Positions 1 to 6,767 of a stretch of 6,767 bases of DNA are shown piece after piece (position 1 is the first letter of the stretch; every line of letters begins with the position of its first letter). The DNA lies in the NCBI GenBank assembly GCA_902827055.1, contig CADEHD010000117.1, forward strand, positions 1-6,767. The letters are read 5' to 3'. Under the pieces are notes generated by a model. It made no database searches and was not told the DNA's origin. It saw only the letters and a list, made by a program, of their open reading frames with translations. This DNA comes from an uncultured Chloroflexota bacterium. GTDB taxonomy: Bacteria > Chloroflexota > Dehalococcoidia > UBA2979. The position numbers and the translations under genes are program-made.

Positions 1-59
1 CCTCCGGAGTAGTCCGCCGCGAGCGGGCGCGGGCGTGCAAGGAGCGCAGCGCGTACTAT

Positions 60-1718
60 ATGCACGTGAGCCCATCCCTACGCGTGATTCCCCTCGGCGG
101 CCTTGGCGACATTGGCCGCAACATGATGATCTACGAGTACGACGGCACCGCGATCGCGGTGGACGTCGGCCTCATGTTCCCCGAGCAGGAGATGCTCGGC
201 GTCGACATCGTTATCCCCGAGATCACCTACCTGACGGAGCGGCCCGGGCTGCTCAAGGCGGTGTTCCTCACCCACGGGCACGAGGACCACATCGGTGGCC
301 TGCCCTTCCTGCTCCGTGAGCTCAACGTGCCCGTCTACTGCACGCCGCTCACGCGAGGCCTGGTCCAGGTGAAGCTCAAGGAACAGAGGCTCCTCGAGCA
401 GTCCGATATCCAGCTGGTCGAATATGGCGACACGGTCGACGTGGGACCGTTCGCCGTCGAGTTCTTCAGCGTTTCGCACTCGATTCCCGATGCGGCGGGG
501 CTGATCGTCCACACGCCCCTCGGTCCTGTCGTGCACACGGGCGACTACAAGATCGACCACACGCCGGTCATGGAGCAGCACACGGACCTCAACCGGCTCG
601 CGGAGCTGGGTTCGACCGGCGTGCTCCTCCTCTGCGCGGACTCGACGTACGCGGAAGTCGAGGGCTACACGCCCTCCGAGCAGCGCGTCGCGGAGACCCT
701 GGAGCGGGTGATTGGCAACGCCCAGGGGCGCGTCGTCGTGACGACGTTCGCCTCGCTCATCTCGCGCGTGCAAATGGTGGTCGACGCGGCGGTCAAGCAC
801 GGGCGGCGGGTGTTCATCACGGGTCGCTCGATGCTGAACAACACGCAGATGGCGCGCGACATGGGGTATCTGAAGGCGCCATCGGGCACGTTCATGACGC
901 CTCGCGAGATGAACGACGCCGTGGACTCGAAGACGGTGGTCATCTGCACGGGTTCGCAGGGCGAGCCGTCCTCGGCGCTCACGCGGATGGCGAACGGCAC
1001 TCACCAGCAGATCGCGATTCGCAAGGGTGACACGGTCATCCTTTCGTCGAACCCGGTCCCCGGGAACGAGAAGCTGGTCAGCCGCAACATCGACAACCTG
1101 TTCGAGCTCGGTGCGCACGTGGTCTACAACCGCGTCGCCGATGTCCACGTGCGCGGGCACGCCGCTCGCGAGGAACTGAAGATCACTCATCGCATCGTGA
1201 AGCCGAAGTACTTCGTGCCGATTCACGGCGAGTACCGGCACCTGGTGCTGCATCGGCAGCTGGCGGTCGAACTCGGGATGCCCGAGGAGAACGCGATCGT
1301 TCTCAATGACGGCGACGTCCTCGCCATCGACGAGGACAGCGCCCAGGTCGTCGAGAAGGTGCCATCCGATTATGTCTATGTCGATGGCCTCGGCATCGGC
1401 GATGTCGACGAGTACGTGCTCCGCGATCGCGCGCACCTGGCCTCCGATGGCTTCGTGGTGCTCGTGGTGCCGGTGCACCGCCATTCGGGTCGGCTCGCGC
1501 GCCAGCCGGATGTGATGACGCACGGGTTCGTCGGCCTCGATGAGGAACCGGCCATTGCCCAGGGCGTCATCGACCTGGTCACAGACGCGCTCGGCGGCGA
1601 CGGTGACCACATCGACTGGACGAGGATCCACGAGTCCCTCAAGGAAGATGTCGCAGCGTATTTGCGCGACCAGACGCACCGGCACCCCCTCGTGCTTCCG
1701 TTCGTCGTCGCGGTATAA
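60..1718 (+). CDS. rnj: Ribonuclease J (metallo-beta-lactamase/beta-CASP family)
   Basis: This 552-residue protein has the usual full length of RNase J, the cytoplasmic zinc-dependent nuclease that degrades and matures RNA by 5'-to-3' exonuclease and endonuclease activity. Visible motifs are the metal-binding HGHEDH at residues 72-77, His140 in VSHSIPD, Asp162 in HTGDYK, DSTYAE at 194-199, the beta-CASP motif HVRGHA at 363-368, and His389 in PIHGEYRHL. A small C-terminal domain follows and ends in LPFVVAV, as in complete family members. Two motif positions deviate: Asn to Tyr in DSTNA, and Ser to Arg in HVSGHA. The start is ATG 60. A GGAG-type site (AAGGAG, 39-44) lies 15 bases upstream, which is rather far, but no in-frame start codon lies between. 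The frame stays open to the left edge, so a longer N-terminus cannot be excluded, although the family start fits. RNase J next to FtsK/SpoIIIE, often near dapA, is a known order in Gram-positives. Confidence 0.95.
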   Translation: MHVSPSLRVIPLGGLGDIGRNMMIYEYDGTAIAVDVGLMFPEQEMLGVDIVIPEITYLTERPGLLKAVFLTHGHEDHIGGLPFLLRELNVPVYCTPLTRGLVQVKLKEQRLLEQSDIQLVEYGDTVDVGPFAVEFFSVSHSIPDAAGLIVHTPLGPVVHTGDYKIDHTPVMEQHTDLNRLAELGSTGVLLLCADSTYAEVEGYTPSEQRVAETLERVIGNAQGRVVVTTFASLISRVQMVVDAAVKHGRRVFITGRSMLNNTQMARDMGYLKAPSGTFMTPREMNDAVDSKTVVICTGSQGEPSSALTRMANGTHQQIAIRKGDTVILSSNPVPGNEKLVSRNIDNLFELGAHVVYNRVADVHVRGHAAREELKITHRIVKPKYFVPIHGEYRHLVLHRQLAVELGMPEENAIVLNDGDVLAIDEDSAQVVEKVPSDYVYVDGLGIGDVDEYVLRDRAHLASDGFVVLVVPVHRHSGRLARQPDVMTHGFVGLDEEPAIAQGVIDLVTDALGGDGDHIDWTRIHESLKEDVAAYLRDQTHRHPLVLPFVVAV

Positions 1719-1730
1719 ATGACCTAGGAC

Positions 1731-1755
1731 ATTCGCGGGCTGTCCACCCGCGAAT
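1731..1755 (+). terminator. Perfect 9-bp hairpin after RNase J
   Basis: ATTCGCGGG (1731-1739) and CCCGCGAAT (1747-1755) are exact inverse complements around a 7-base loop. The hairpin starts 12 bases after the RNase J stop. No T-run follows, so it is not a classic intrinsic terminator. It could attenuate transcription, stabilise the 3' end of the upstream message, or mark an RNA-processing point before ftsK. The stem is seen directly; the role is inferred. Confidence 0.5.
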
Positions 1756-1789
1756 CTCGGCGTGCGACCGGGCGGGCGCGCGTGCCGAG
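1756..1789 (+). promoter_or_regulatory. Second hairpin, directly upstream of the ftsK ribosome-binding site
   Basis: CTCGGCGTGCG (1756-1766) can pair with CGCGTGCCGAG (1779-1789) to give an 11-pair stem. Nine pairs are Watson-Crick and two are adjacent G-U wobbles in the middle. The loop is 12 bases and rich in G and C. The stem begins at the base after the previous hairpin and ends 3 bases before the AGGAG of the next gene, so its folding could influence translation start. Such pairing is not rare in sequence this GC-rich, so function is uncertain. Confidence 0.35.
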
Positions 1790-1792
1790 TGA

Positions 1793-1797
1793 AGGAG
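1793..1797 (+). promoter_or_regulatory. Ribosome-binding site that decides the GTG start of the FtsK frame
   Basis: AGGAG lies 7 bases before GTG 1805. This near-ideal spacing supports the GTG as the true start; no other well-spaced start codon is nearby. Confidence 0.75.
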
Positions 1798-1804
1798 CAC
1801 TTTC

Positions 1805-4237
1805 GTGGCCCGCTCACGCGACCGCTACGTGGCCGACCCCGTCGGCTTCAACCTCGTTGACTTCGTGTTCCGCCCCGAGGTGATCGGGACCACGTTGGTG
1901 GTCGCCGGCCTCGCGGCGGTCCCGTTCCTCCTCCCCATCGCCGACCTCGTCTCGGACCTGCGCGACTCGGTCGTGCGAGCGCTGGGCGTGCACGCCTTCA
2001 CGGCGACGCTCTTCCTCGCGATTGCCGGGATCACGCTGGCCGCGCGTCGCGTGCACTGGCTGCACGTGCGACCGCGCATGGCGGCGGGCGCCTTCGCGAT
2101 GCTCATCTTCAGCGCGGGCATCCTGGCGACGTGGGCGCCCGACGTGCGCATCGGGCGTGTCGACCTCCGCCTCGTCAGCGCCGGGGGCAGCCTCGGCGAT
2201 TGGCTGATGAGCTGGCCCGGCGTCCTGCCCTGGCTGAGCTCGTTCTTCGTCGGCTTCGCGCTGCTCTGGCCCGAGACGGCCGCCGAGATCGCGAGGACGG
2301 CGCCGGGCGCGGCGGCGCACGGGAGCGCGGTCGCACTCGGGTGGCTGTGGGCGGCCATCGTAGTGCCGGGGTTCTCGGGCGCTCGCGACGGCATCTCGCG
2401 CCTCCGTGGGCGGCCTGGCGAGGGGGCCGACGAGGACTGGGCCGACGGCGAGGGGTACGACGGCTACGAGGATGACGAGTACGACGACGCCGACTACGAG
2501 GACGGCGATTTCGAGGACTACGTCGGCGGCGACGACGACGGTGACTACGACGACGAGGACGGCACCGAAGGCGACTGGCAGGAGGATGACGCGCCGCGTG
2601 AGCGCCCGGTCCTCCTGAAGCCGCGCCCCGCTCCGAAGGTGATTGCGCCACCGGCGCTGGCCGCGAAGCCTCAGCAGGTGGCGATGGACCTCGAGCAGCC
2701 ACGCGTGCTCGGGCGGTCCACAGACGGCTGGCAGCTGCCCCCCATCACGCTCCTCGAGGACCCCAAGGCTGTCAGCAAGCAGAAGCAGGCGGACACGCAG
2801 CGCCGAGCGGCGCTCATCGTCGACACGCTCGCCTCGTTTGGCGTCGACTCCCGTGTTGTCGAGATCAACGAGGGCCCGACGGTCACGCAGTTCGGCGTGG
2901 AGCCTGGCTGGGACGTGCGCACTCGGATGGTGCAGGAGCGCGACGTGAACGGTCTCGTCTTTGACGAGGAGGGGCAGCCGGTGATGCGCGAGGTCGAGAT
3001 CTCGCGGACACGAATCCGCGTACAGCGGATTACGTCGCTTCAGAACGACCTGGCGCTCGCCCTCGCGGCGCCCGCCCTGCGCATCGAGGCGCCTGTTCCG
3101 GGGAAGCCGGTCGTGGGTATCGAGGTCCCGAACAGCACCTCGACGATGGTCACGATGAAGCAGCTGATGTCCGGCAACGCCTACGAGAAGTTCGCCGCGA
3201 AGGCGGACCTGCCTGTGGCGCTCGGGGCGGGCGTCTCGGGCGAGCCGGTGATGGCGGACCTGGCGAAGATGCCCCACCTCCTGATCGCGGGCGCGACGGG
3301 CGCGGGCAAGTCGGTCTGCCTCAACGCGATCATCACCGGCCTCCTGATGCACTTCTCCCCGAACGAGCTGCGGCTCGTGCTGATCGACCCGAAGCGCGTC
3401 GAAATGACGCCGTACTCGGAGGTGCCGCACCTCGCGTTCTCGCACATCGTGGTCGACATGGACCGCGTGGTGGGGACGCTGCAGGCGGTGATCAACGAGA
3501 TGGAGTCGCGCTACCGGCGATTCGCGCAGTCGGGCGTCAAGACGACGCCCAGCGCGGTGGCGATCATGGCGCTGCTGCTCGGCCTGGCGGCCGGCCTGCT
3601 CACCGGCATGTTGACGAAGCCGGTCTTCGGCGTCGTCGCCGGCGTCGTCGCCGCCTTCCTGCCGCTCGCCGTCCTGATGCAGCGCCGCGGCGCCCGGATG
3701 CACCGGTTCGAGGAGCAGTTCCCGGAAGCCCTCGACCTGATGGCGCGGGCGCTGCGCGCCGGCCACGCCTTCCAGACGTCGCTCGGCATGGCCGCCGACG
3801 AGATGAAGGACCCGGTCGGTCCGGAGTTCAAGAAGACGTTCGAGCAGCAGAACTACGGTCTGCCGCTGCGCGACGCGCTGACGCAGATGTCGGAGCGCGT
3901 GCCGCTGCTCGACGTCCGCTTCTTCGTGACCGCGGTGCTGATCCAGCGCGAGACCGGCGGCAACCTGTCCGAGATCCTCGAGAACCTCGCGCATGTCGTC
4001 CGCGAGCGCTTCAAGATCCGGCGCCAGGTGCGGGTCTACACGGCGCACGGCCGCTTCACCGCCGGCGTCCTCCTGTCGCTGCCGGCGGCGCTGGCGATTG
4101 CCCTCATGTTCATCAACCCGGAGCACATGCAGGTCCTGTTCAAGGAGCGCATGGGCCAGACGCTGCTGGTCACCGCCATCGTGATGCAGGCCATCGGGTT
4201 CGTCTGGATTCGCAACGTGATCAAGATCGAGGTCTGA
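1805..4237 (+). CDS. Chimeric frame: FtsK/SpoIIIE DNA translocase (truncated) joined to TadB-like pilus platform protein
   Basis: This single 810-residue open frame contains parts of two unrelated proteins. Residues 1-579 are FtsK: about four or five membrane segments between roughly 22 and 190, an acidic linker (206-262), the alpha domain (about 330-440, with GPTVTQFGVEPG), and the start of the RecA-like beta domain with Walker A GATGAGKS at 496-503 and LIDPKRVEM at 526-534. FtsK then ends abruptly after RYRRFAQSGVK. The expected Walker B DEFAD, the rest of the motor and the DNA-sensing gamma domain are absent. Residues 580-810 are a T2SSF/TadB protein: membrane pair at about 583-624, the helical domain from FEEQFPEALDLMARALRAGH (635-654) through ETGGNLSEILENLA (716-729), and two terminal membrane segments. 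Roughly 80-90 N-terminal residues of TadB are missing. The fusion cannot act as a normal DNA pump. I think it is an assembly or cloning chimera rather than one gene. The stop overlaps no neighbour; tadC starts one base later. Confidence 0.8.
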   Translation: MARSRDRYVADPVGFNLVDFVFRPEVIGTTLVVAGLAAVPFLLPIADLVSDLRDSVVRALGVHAFTATLFLAIAGITLAARRVHWLHVRPRMAAGAFAMLIFSAGILATWAPDVRIGRVDLRLVSAGGSLGDWLMSWPGVLPWLSSFFVGFALLWPETAAEIARTAPGAAAHGSAVALGWLWAAIVVPGFSGARDGISRLRGRPGEGADEDWADGEGYDGYEDDEYDDADYEDGDFEDYVGGDDDGDYDDEDGTEGDWQEDDAPRERPVLLKPRPAPKVIAPPALAAKPQQVAMDLEQPRVLGRSTDGWQLPPITLLEDPKAVSKQKQADTQRRAALIVDTLASFGVDSRVVEINEGPTVTQFGVEPGWDVRTRMVQERDVNGLVFDEEGQPVMREVEISRTRIRVQRITSLQNDLALALAAPALRIEAPVPGKPVVGIEVPNSTSTMVTMKQLMSGNAYEKFAAKADLPVALGAGVSGEPVMADLAKMPHLLIAGATGAGKSVCLNAIITGLLMHFSPNELRLVLIDPKRVEMTPYSEVPHLAFSHIVVDMDRVVGTLQAVINEMESRYRRFAQSGVKTTPSAVAIMALLLGLAAGLLTGMLTKPVFGVVAGVVAAFLPLAVLMQRRGARMHRFEEQFPEALDLMARALRAGHAFQTSLGMAADEMKDPVGPEFKKTFEQQNYGLPLRDALTQMSERVPLLDVRFFVTAVLIQRETGGNLSEILENLAHVVRERFKIRRQVRVYTAHGRFTAGVLLSLPAALAIALMFINPEHMQVLFKERMGQTLLVTAIVMQAIGFVWIRNVIKIEV
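2420..2590 (+). repeat. Acidic low-complexity linker of FtsK (Asp/Glu/Tyr/Gly-rich)
   Basis: Residues 206-262 consist almost entirely of Asp, Glu, Gly and Tyr, coded by imperfect runs of GAC, GAG, TAC and GGC. The segment lies between the last N-terminal membrane helix and the proline-rich stretch (RPVLLKPRPAPKVIAPP, 267-283) that leads into the alpha domain. FtsK linkers are known to vary in length and composition, so this is an unstructured tether. The repetitive DNA could vary in length by slippage. Confidence 0.7.
3527..3541 (+). other. Junction between the ftsK and tadB segments (QSGVK codons)
   Basis: The 15 bases CAGTCGGGCGTCAAG encode QSGVK (residues 575-579). To the left, RYRRFAQSGV is normal FtsK, which should go on to an Asn-rich helix and then DEFAD. 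To the right, KTTPSAVAIMALLLG is a normal start of the first TadB membrane pair. The neighbouring TadC has QSGYRGGEALVVFFGIRVG at the equivalent point (83-101), which shows that QSG before the first membrane helix is also native to the TadB/TadC family. The breakpoint therefore lies within a sequence both parents could have carried. Confidence 0.75.
3542..4237 (+). pseudogene. tadB: Right portion: 3' fragment of tadB (T2SSF domain, Tad pilus platform)
   Basis: TadB is one of the two inner-membrane platform proteins that convert ATP hydrolysis by TadA into extrusion of Flp/Tad pilins. This 231-residue piece carries the family features: a membrane hairpin, then the cytoplasmic helical T2SSF domain (EQFPEALDLMARALRAGHAF, GLPLRDALTQMSERVP, ETGGNLSEILENLAHVVRER), then two C-terminal membrane segments (about 749-770 and 784-803). 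Complete TadB proteins are around 320 residues, so the N-terminal membrane helix and first cytoplasmic segment are missing. It is followed by tadC in the standard order. An in-frame ATG at 3566 exists but has no clear ribosome-binding site. Confidence 0.85.
4229..4233 (+). promoter_or_regulatory. Ribosome-binding site of tadC inside the end of tadB
   Basis: GAGGT lies 5 bases before ATG 4239, within the last codons of the upstream frame. With only one base between TGA 4237 and ATG 4239, translation of tadC is probably coupled to that of tadB. Confidence 0.55.
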
Positions 4238-4238
4238 G

Positions 4239-5147
<909 letters not shown>

Positions 5148-5179
5148 CGGGGATCGGGTCATCCGCACGAGACGCCATC

Positions 5180-6544
5180 ATGTCCACGGCTCCCACCTTT
5201 CCCCCCGACACGGTATTCAGGGCCACGCCGGCGCCGCCGGCGCCGGCCACGCTCGCCGACACCGGCCTGGGCGCCGACCAGGTCGCACGGCTCCTGGTGA
5301 AGACGCTGTACACCGGCGAGCTCTCCGGCACGCTCCTGGCCGAACGGATTCGGCTGCCGTTCAACATGCTCGAGCCGATCGTCGAAGGCCTGCGTGCGGA
5401 GCGTCTCATCGAGGTCCGCGGCGCGACGGGGACCGGCACCGCCGGCTTCCGCTTCGTGCTCACCGACCTCGGGCGGGAACGGGCGCGTCAGTATCTCGAG
5501 GCCAACCAGTACGTCGCCCCGGGGCCTGTGCCGGTTGCCGACTACGTGGCGTTCATGCAGCGACTGCTCGACGAGCGAGGCTTCATCGATCGCGAGCGCA
5601 TGCGGCGCGGCTTCACCGATCTCATCGTGTCAGACACGATGCTCGAGCAGCTCGGACCGGCGGTGAACGCGAACAAGGCGGTGTTCCTCTACGGACCGCC
5701 GGGCAACGGCAAGACGGTCCTGGCCGAAGGCATGGGCCGATCGATTGGCGGCGACATGTACGTCCCCCACGCGCTCGACGTGGACGGCCAGACCGTGACG
5801 ATGTACGACCCGGTGACGCACGTGTCACTCGAGACGGACGAGTCGGTCTCGATCATCAAGTCGGCCCCGAGGGATCGCCGCTGGATCCGCATCAAGCGTC
5901 CGGTGGTGACGGTCGGCGGCGAGCTCACGCTCGAGATGCTCGACCTGGCGTTCAACCCGATCGCCAAGTACCACGAAGCGCCCATCCAGCTGAAGGCCAA
6001 CGGAGGCGTGTTCCTGGTGGACGACTTCGGCCGCCAGCGGATGCGCCCGGAAGATCTGCTCAACCGCTGGATCGTGCCGCTGGAGAGCCGCGTGGACTAT
6101 CTCACGCTCCACACCGGCAAGAAGTTCCAGGTGCCGTTCGACGTCCTCATCGTGTTCGCCACCAACCTCGATCCGGCGTCGCTCGCCGACGAGGCGTTCC
6201 TACGCCGCATCCCCTACAAGATCCCGGTCGAGGATCCGAGCATGGACCAGTTCGTCCGCATCTTCGAGATGAACTGCCGGAAGCGCGGACTGCGCTTCCA
6301 CCAGGTCATGATCGCGTATCTCCAGCGCCGCCACTACGTCCCGAACCAGCGGCCGCTGCGCGCCTGTCATCCGCGCGACCTCCTCGATCAGGTGACCGCC
6401 CTGTGCCGCTATCGCGGACAGGAACCGGCCATCACCCGCGAGCTGCTCGATGCCGCGTGCCGGGCCTACTTCGTCGACACCGACGAGTCGCATGCCACCC
6501 GGCGGGGCGGCCGGCTGCGCCGCCGCCAGGTCGAGGAGTCCTGA
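5180..6544 (+). CDS. AAA+ ATPase with N-terminal winged-helix-like domain, next to tad genes; function unknown
   Basis: This 454-residue soluble protein begins with a Pro/Ala-rich stretch (8-25). A helical, winged-helix-like domain follows (about 31-105, with LSGTLLAERIRLPFNMLEPI and RFVLTDLGRERARQYL), then an AAA+ module with Walker A GPPGNGKT (172-179), Walker B VFLVDD (277-282), sensor-1-like Asn329 in FATNLD and an arginine pair at 342-343 (LRRIPYKIP). A helical C-terminal part has RACHPRDLLDQV (394-405). The motor motifs look intact. The layout recalls MoxR-like remodelling ATPases, but I cannot name a family. It is not TadA or the usual CpaE/TadZ type. ATG 5180 fits the domain layout but has no strong ribosome-binding site. 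GTG 5144 is in frame, would add 12 residues and would overlap the tadC stop, so it is an alternative. Placement suggests a pilus-related or regulatory ATP-dependent role, which is inference. Confidence 0.85.
   Translation: MSTAPTFPPDTVFRATPAPPAPATLADTGLGADQVARLLVKTLYTGELSGTLLAERIRLPFNMLEPIVEGLRAERLIEVRGATGTGTAGFRFVLTDLGRERARQYLEANQYVAPGPVPVADYVAFMQRLLDERGFIDRERMRRGFTDLIVSDTMLEQLGPAVNANKAVFLYGPPGNGKTVLAEGMGRSIGGDMYVPHALDVDGQTVTMYDPVTHVSLETDESVSIIKSAPRDRRWIRIKRPVVTVGGELTLEMLDLAFNPIAKYHEAPIQLKANGGVFLVDDFGRQRMRPEDLLNRWIVPLESRVDYLTLHTGKKFQVPFDVLIVFATNLDPASLADEAFLRRIPYKIPVEDPSMDQFVRIFEMNCRKRGLRFHQVMIAYLQRRHYVPNQRPLRACHPRDLLDQVTALCRYRGQEPAITRELLDAACRAYFVDTDESHATRRGGRLRRRQVEES
5227..5244 (+). repeat. 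Two tandem copies of GCCGGCGCC in the ATPase N-terminus
   Basis: The 9-base unit occurs twice head to tail (5227-5235, 5236-5244) and continues into GGCC. It encodes the PAPPAPA part of the flexible N-terminal tail. The unit is partly self-complementary and could fold. It is probably simple-sequence expansion in a disordered tail. Confidence 0.5.
6533..6538 (+). promoter_or_regulatory. Ribosome-binding site that decides the GTG start at 6545
   Basis: GAGGAG lies 6 bases before GTG 6545, within the last codons of the ATPase gene. The start codon immediately follows the TGA at 6542-6544, so translation is likely coupled. Confidence 0.65.
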
Positions 6545-6767
6545 GTGGCGCCGGGCTCGCGCGAGCGTCTCTCGGATCTGGCGGCGCGGCTGGTCGTCGC
6601 GACGCTGTTCGTGCTGCTGTCGATCAATCTGCTGGGCGACTTCCAGCGCACCCAGCACCTCACGGGTCTGTTGCTGCTGGTCAGCGAGGCGCTGGTCGTC
6701 GTACTGACCATCTTCAGGCGCCGCGCCCAGGTCGTCGATCGCACGCTGGCGGCCGCCGCCGTCACGG
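6545..6767 (+). CDS. N-terminal part of a small membrane protein, possibly a methyltransferase of the isoprenylcysteine carboxyl methyltransferase-like group (partial)
   Basis: The frame opens at GTG 6545, directly after the ATPase stop and with a strong ribosome-binding site. It stays open for 74 codons to the window edge. The visible protein starts with a short charged stretch (PGSRERLSDLA), followed by a membrane helix (about 14-30, LARLVVATLFVLLSINLL-like) and a second (about 40-57, LTGLLLLVSEALVVVLTIF), then the basic RRRAQVVDR and the beginning of another hydrophobic stretch. From memory, similar starts occur in bacterial isoprenylcysteine methyltransferase-like membrane proteins. The catalytic part would lie outside the window, so the name is tentative. 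That it is a real membrane-protein gene is much safer. Confidence 0.65.
   Translation, partial: MAPGSRERLSDLAARLVVATLFVLLSINLLGDFQRTQHLTGLLLLVSEALVVVLTIFRRRAQVVDRTLAAAAVT

Larger units (their letters stand above)
1805..3541 (+). pseudogene. ftsK: Left portion: 5' fragment of ftsK (membrane, linker, alpha and partial beta domains)
   Basis: FtsK is the septum-anchored hexameric DNA translocase that clears and segregates chromosomes. This fragment (about 579 residues) matches the family order of membrane domain, linker, alpha and beta. The alpha-beta region holds VRVQRITSLQNDLALALAA (404-422), IEAPVPGKPVVGIEVPN (427-443) and Walker A (496-503). An insert around residues 370-400 (ERDVNGLVFDEEGQPVMREV) lengthens the alpha domain; I associate similar inserts with Chloroflexota, from memory. 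Everything after the segment equivalent to RYRRFAQSGV is lost, including catalytic Asp-Glu and the winged-helix gamma domain. The truncation is caused by the junction with tadB, not by a stop codon. Confidence 0.85.

Noticed and set aside
1..12. Possible last codons of an upstream gene (CCT CCG GAG TAG)
   Set aside because: A stop in frame 1 would fit the end of a dapA-type neighbour often found before RNase J, but three codons are too few to support any call.
1714..1719. TATAAA resembling a -10 promoter element at the RNase J stop
   Set aside because: No convincing -35 element lies 16-18 bases upstream, and the bases are largely the stop codon itself.
78..1817. Long antisense open frame of 579 codons opposite RNase J
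   Set aside because: It is a shadow of the RNase J codons in GC-rich DNA. The translation is Arg/His/Val-rich with no recognisable domain, while the + strand frame has every RNase J motif.
2420..2590. The repeated GAC/GAG/TAC triplets as a possible satellite or mobile repeat
   Set aside because: They keep the FtsK reading frame and code the variable acidic linker expected at this place in the protein.

Overview
The window is GC-rich (roughly two thirds G+C by eye) and densely coding. All recognisable genes lie on the + strand. From left to right they are: ribonuclease J (60-1718); an 86-base spacer with two abutting hairpins; one long open frame (1805-4237) that starts as an FtsK/SpoIIIE DNA translocase and ends as a TadB-type pilus platform protein; tadC (4239-5147); a winged-helix AAA+ ATPase (5180-6544); and the 5' end of a small membrane protein (6545 to the window edge).

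The key point is that the window looks like two unrelated loci joined at about 3527-3541. The left part (RNase J then FtsK) is a classic housekeeping neighbourhood. The FtsK has a long alpha-to-beta insert of a kind I associate with Chloroflexota, so I lean to a Chloroflexota-like or actinobacterial-like source, from memory only. The right part (tadB, tadC, AAA+ ATPase, membrane protein) is a tight-adherence (Tad/Flp) pilus operon of the style I associate with Acidobacteriota such as Vicinamibacteria, also from memory and unverified. FtsK stops in the middle of its motor domain, after Walker A but before the DEFAD Walker B and the gamma domain. TadB begins without its N-terminal segment. The switch falls on the residues QSGVK, which fit both families, so the reading frame survives. 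A metagenome-assembly or clone chimera across a short shared sequence is the simplest explanation. A real in-frame recombination is possible but would leave a motor without its hydrolysis centre.

On the left, RNase J (5'-to-3' exo- and endoribonuclease) and FtsK (chromosome segregation at the septum) are probably one transcription unit interrupted by the hairpin pair. On the right, TadB and TadC form the inner-membrane platform of a Tad pilus secretion machine. The downstream ATPase and membrane gene are nearly contiguous with it (gaps of 1, 32 and 0 bases) and are likely co-transcribed. The ATPase is the least characterised complete gene here. I saw no tRNA, rRNA, CRISPR array, insertion sequence or attachment site. 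I found no undescribed system that I can defend; the remarkable-looking FtsK-TadB fusion is most probably an artefact.
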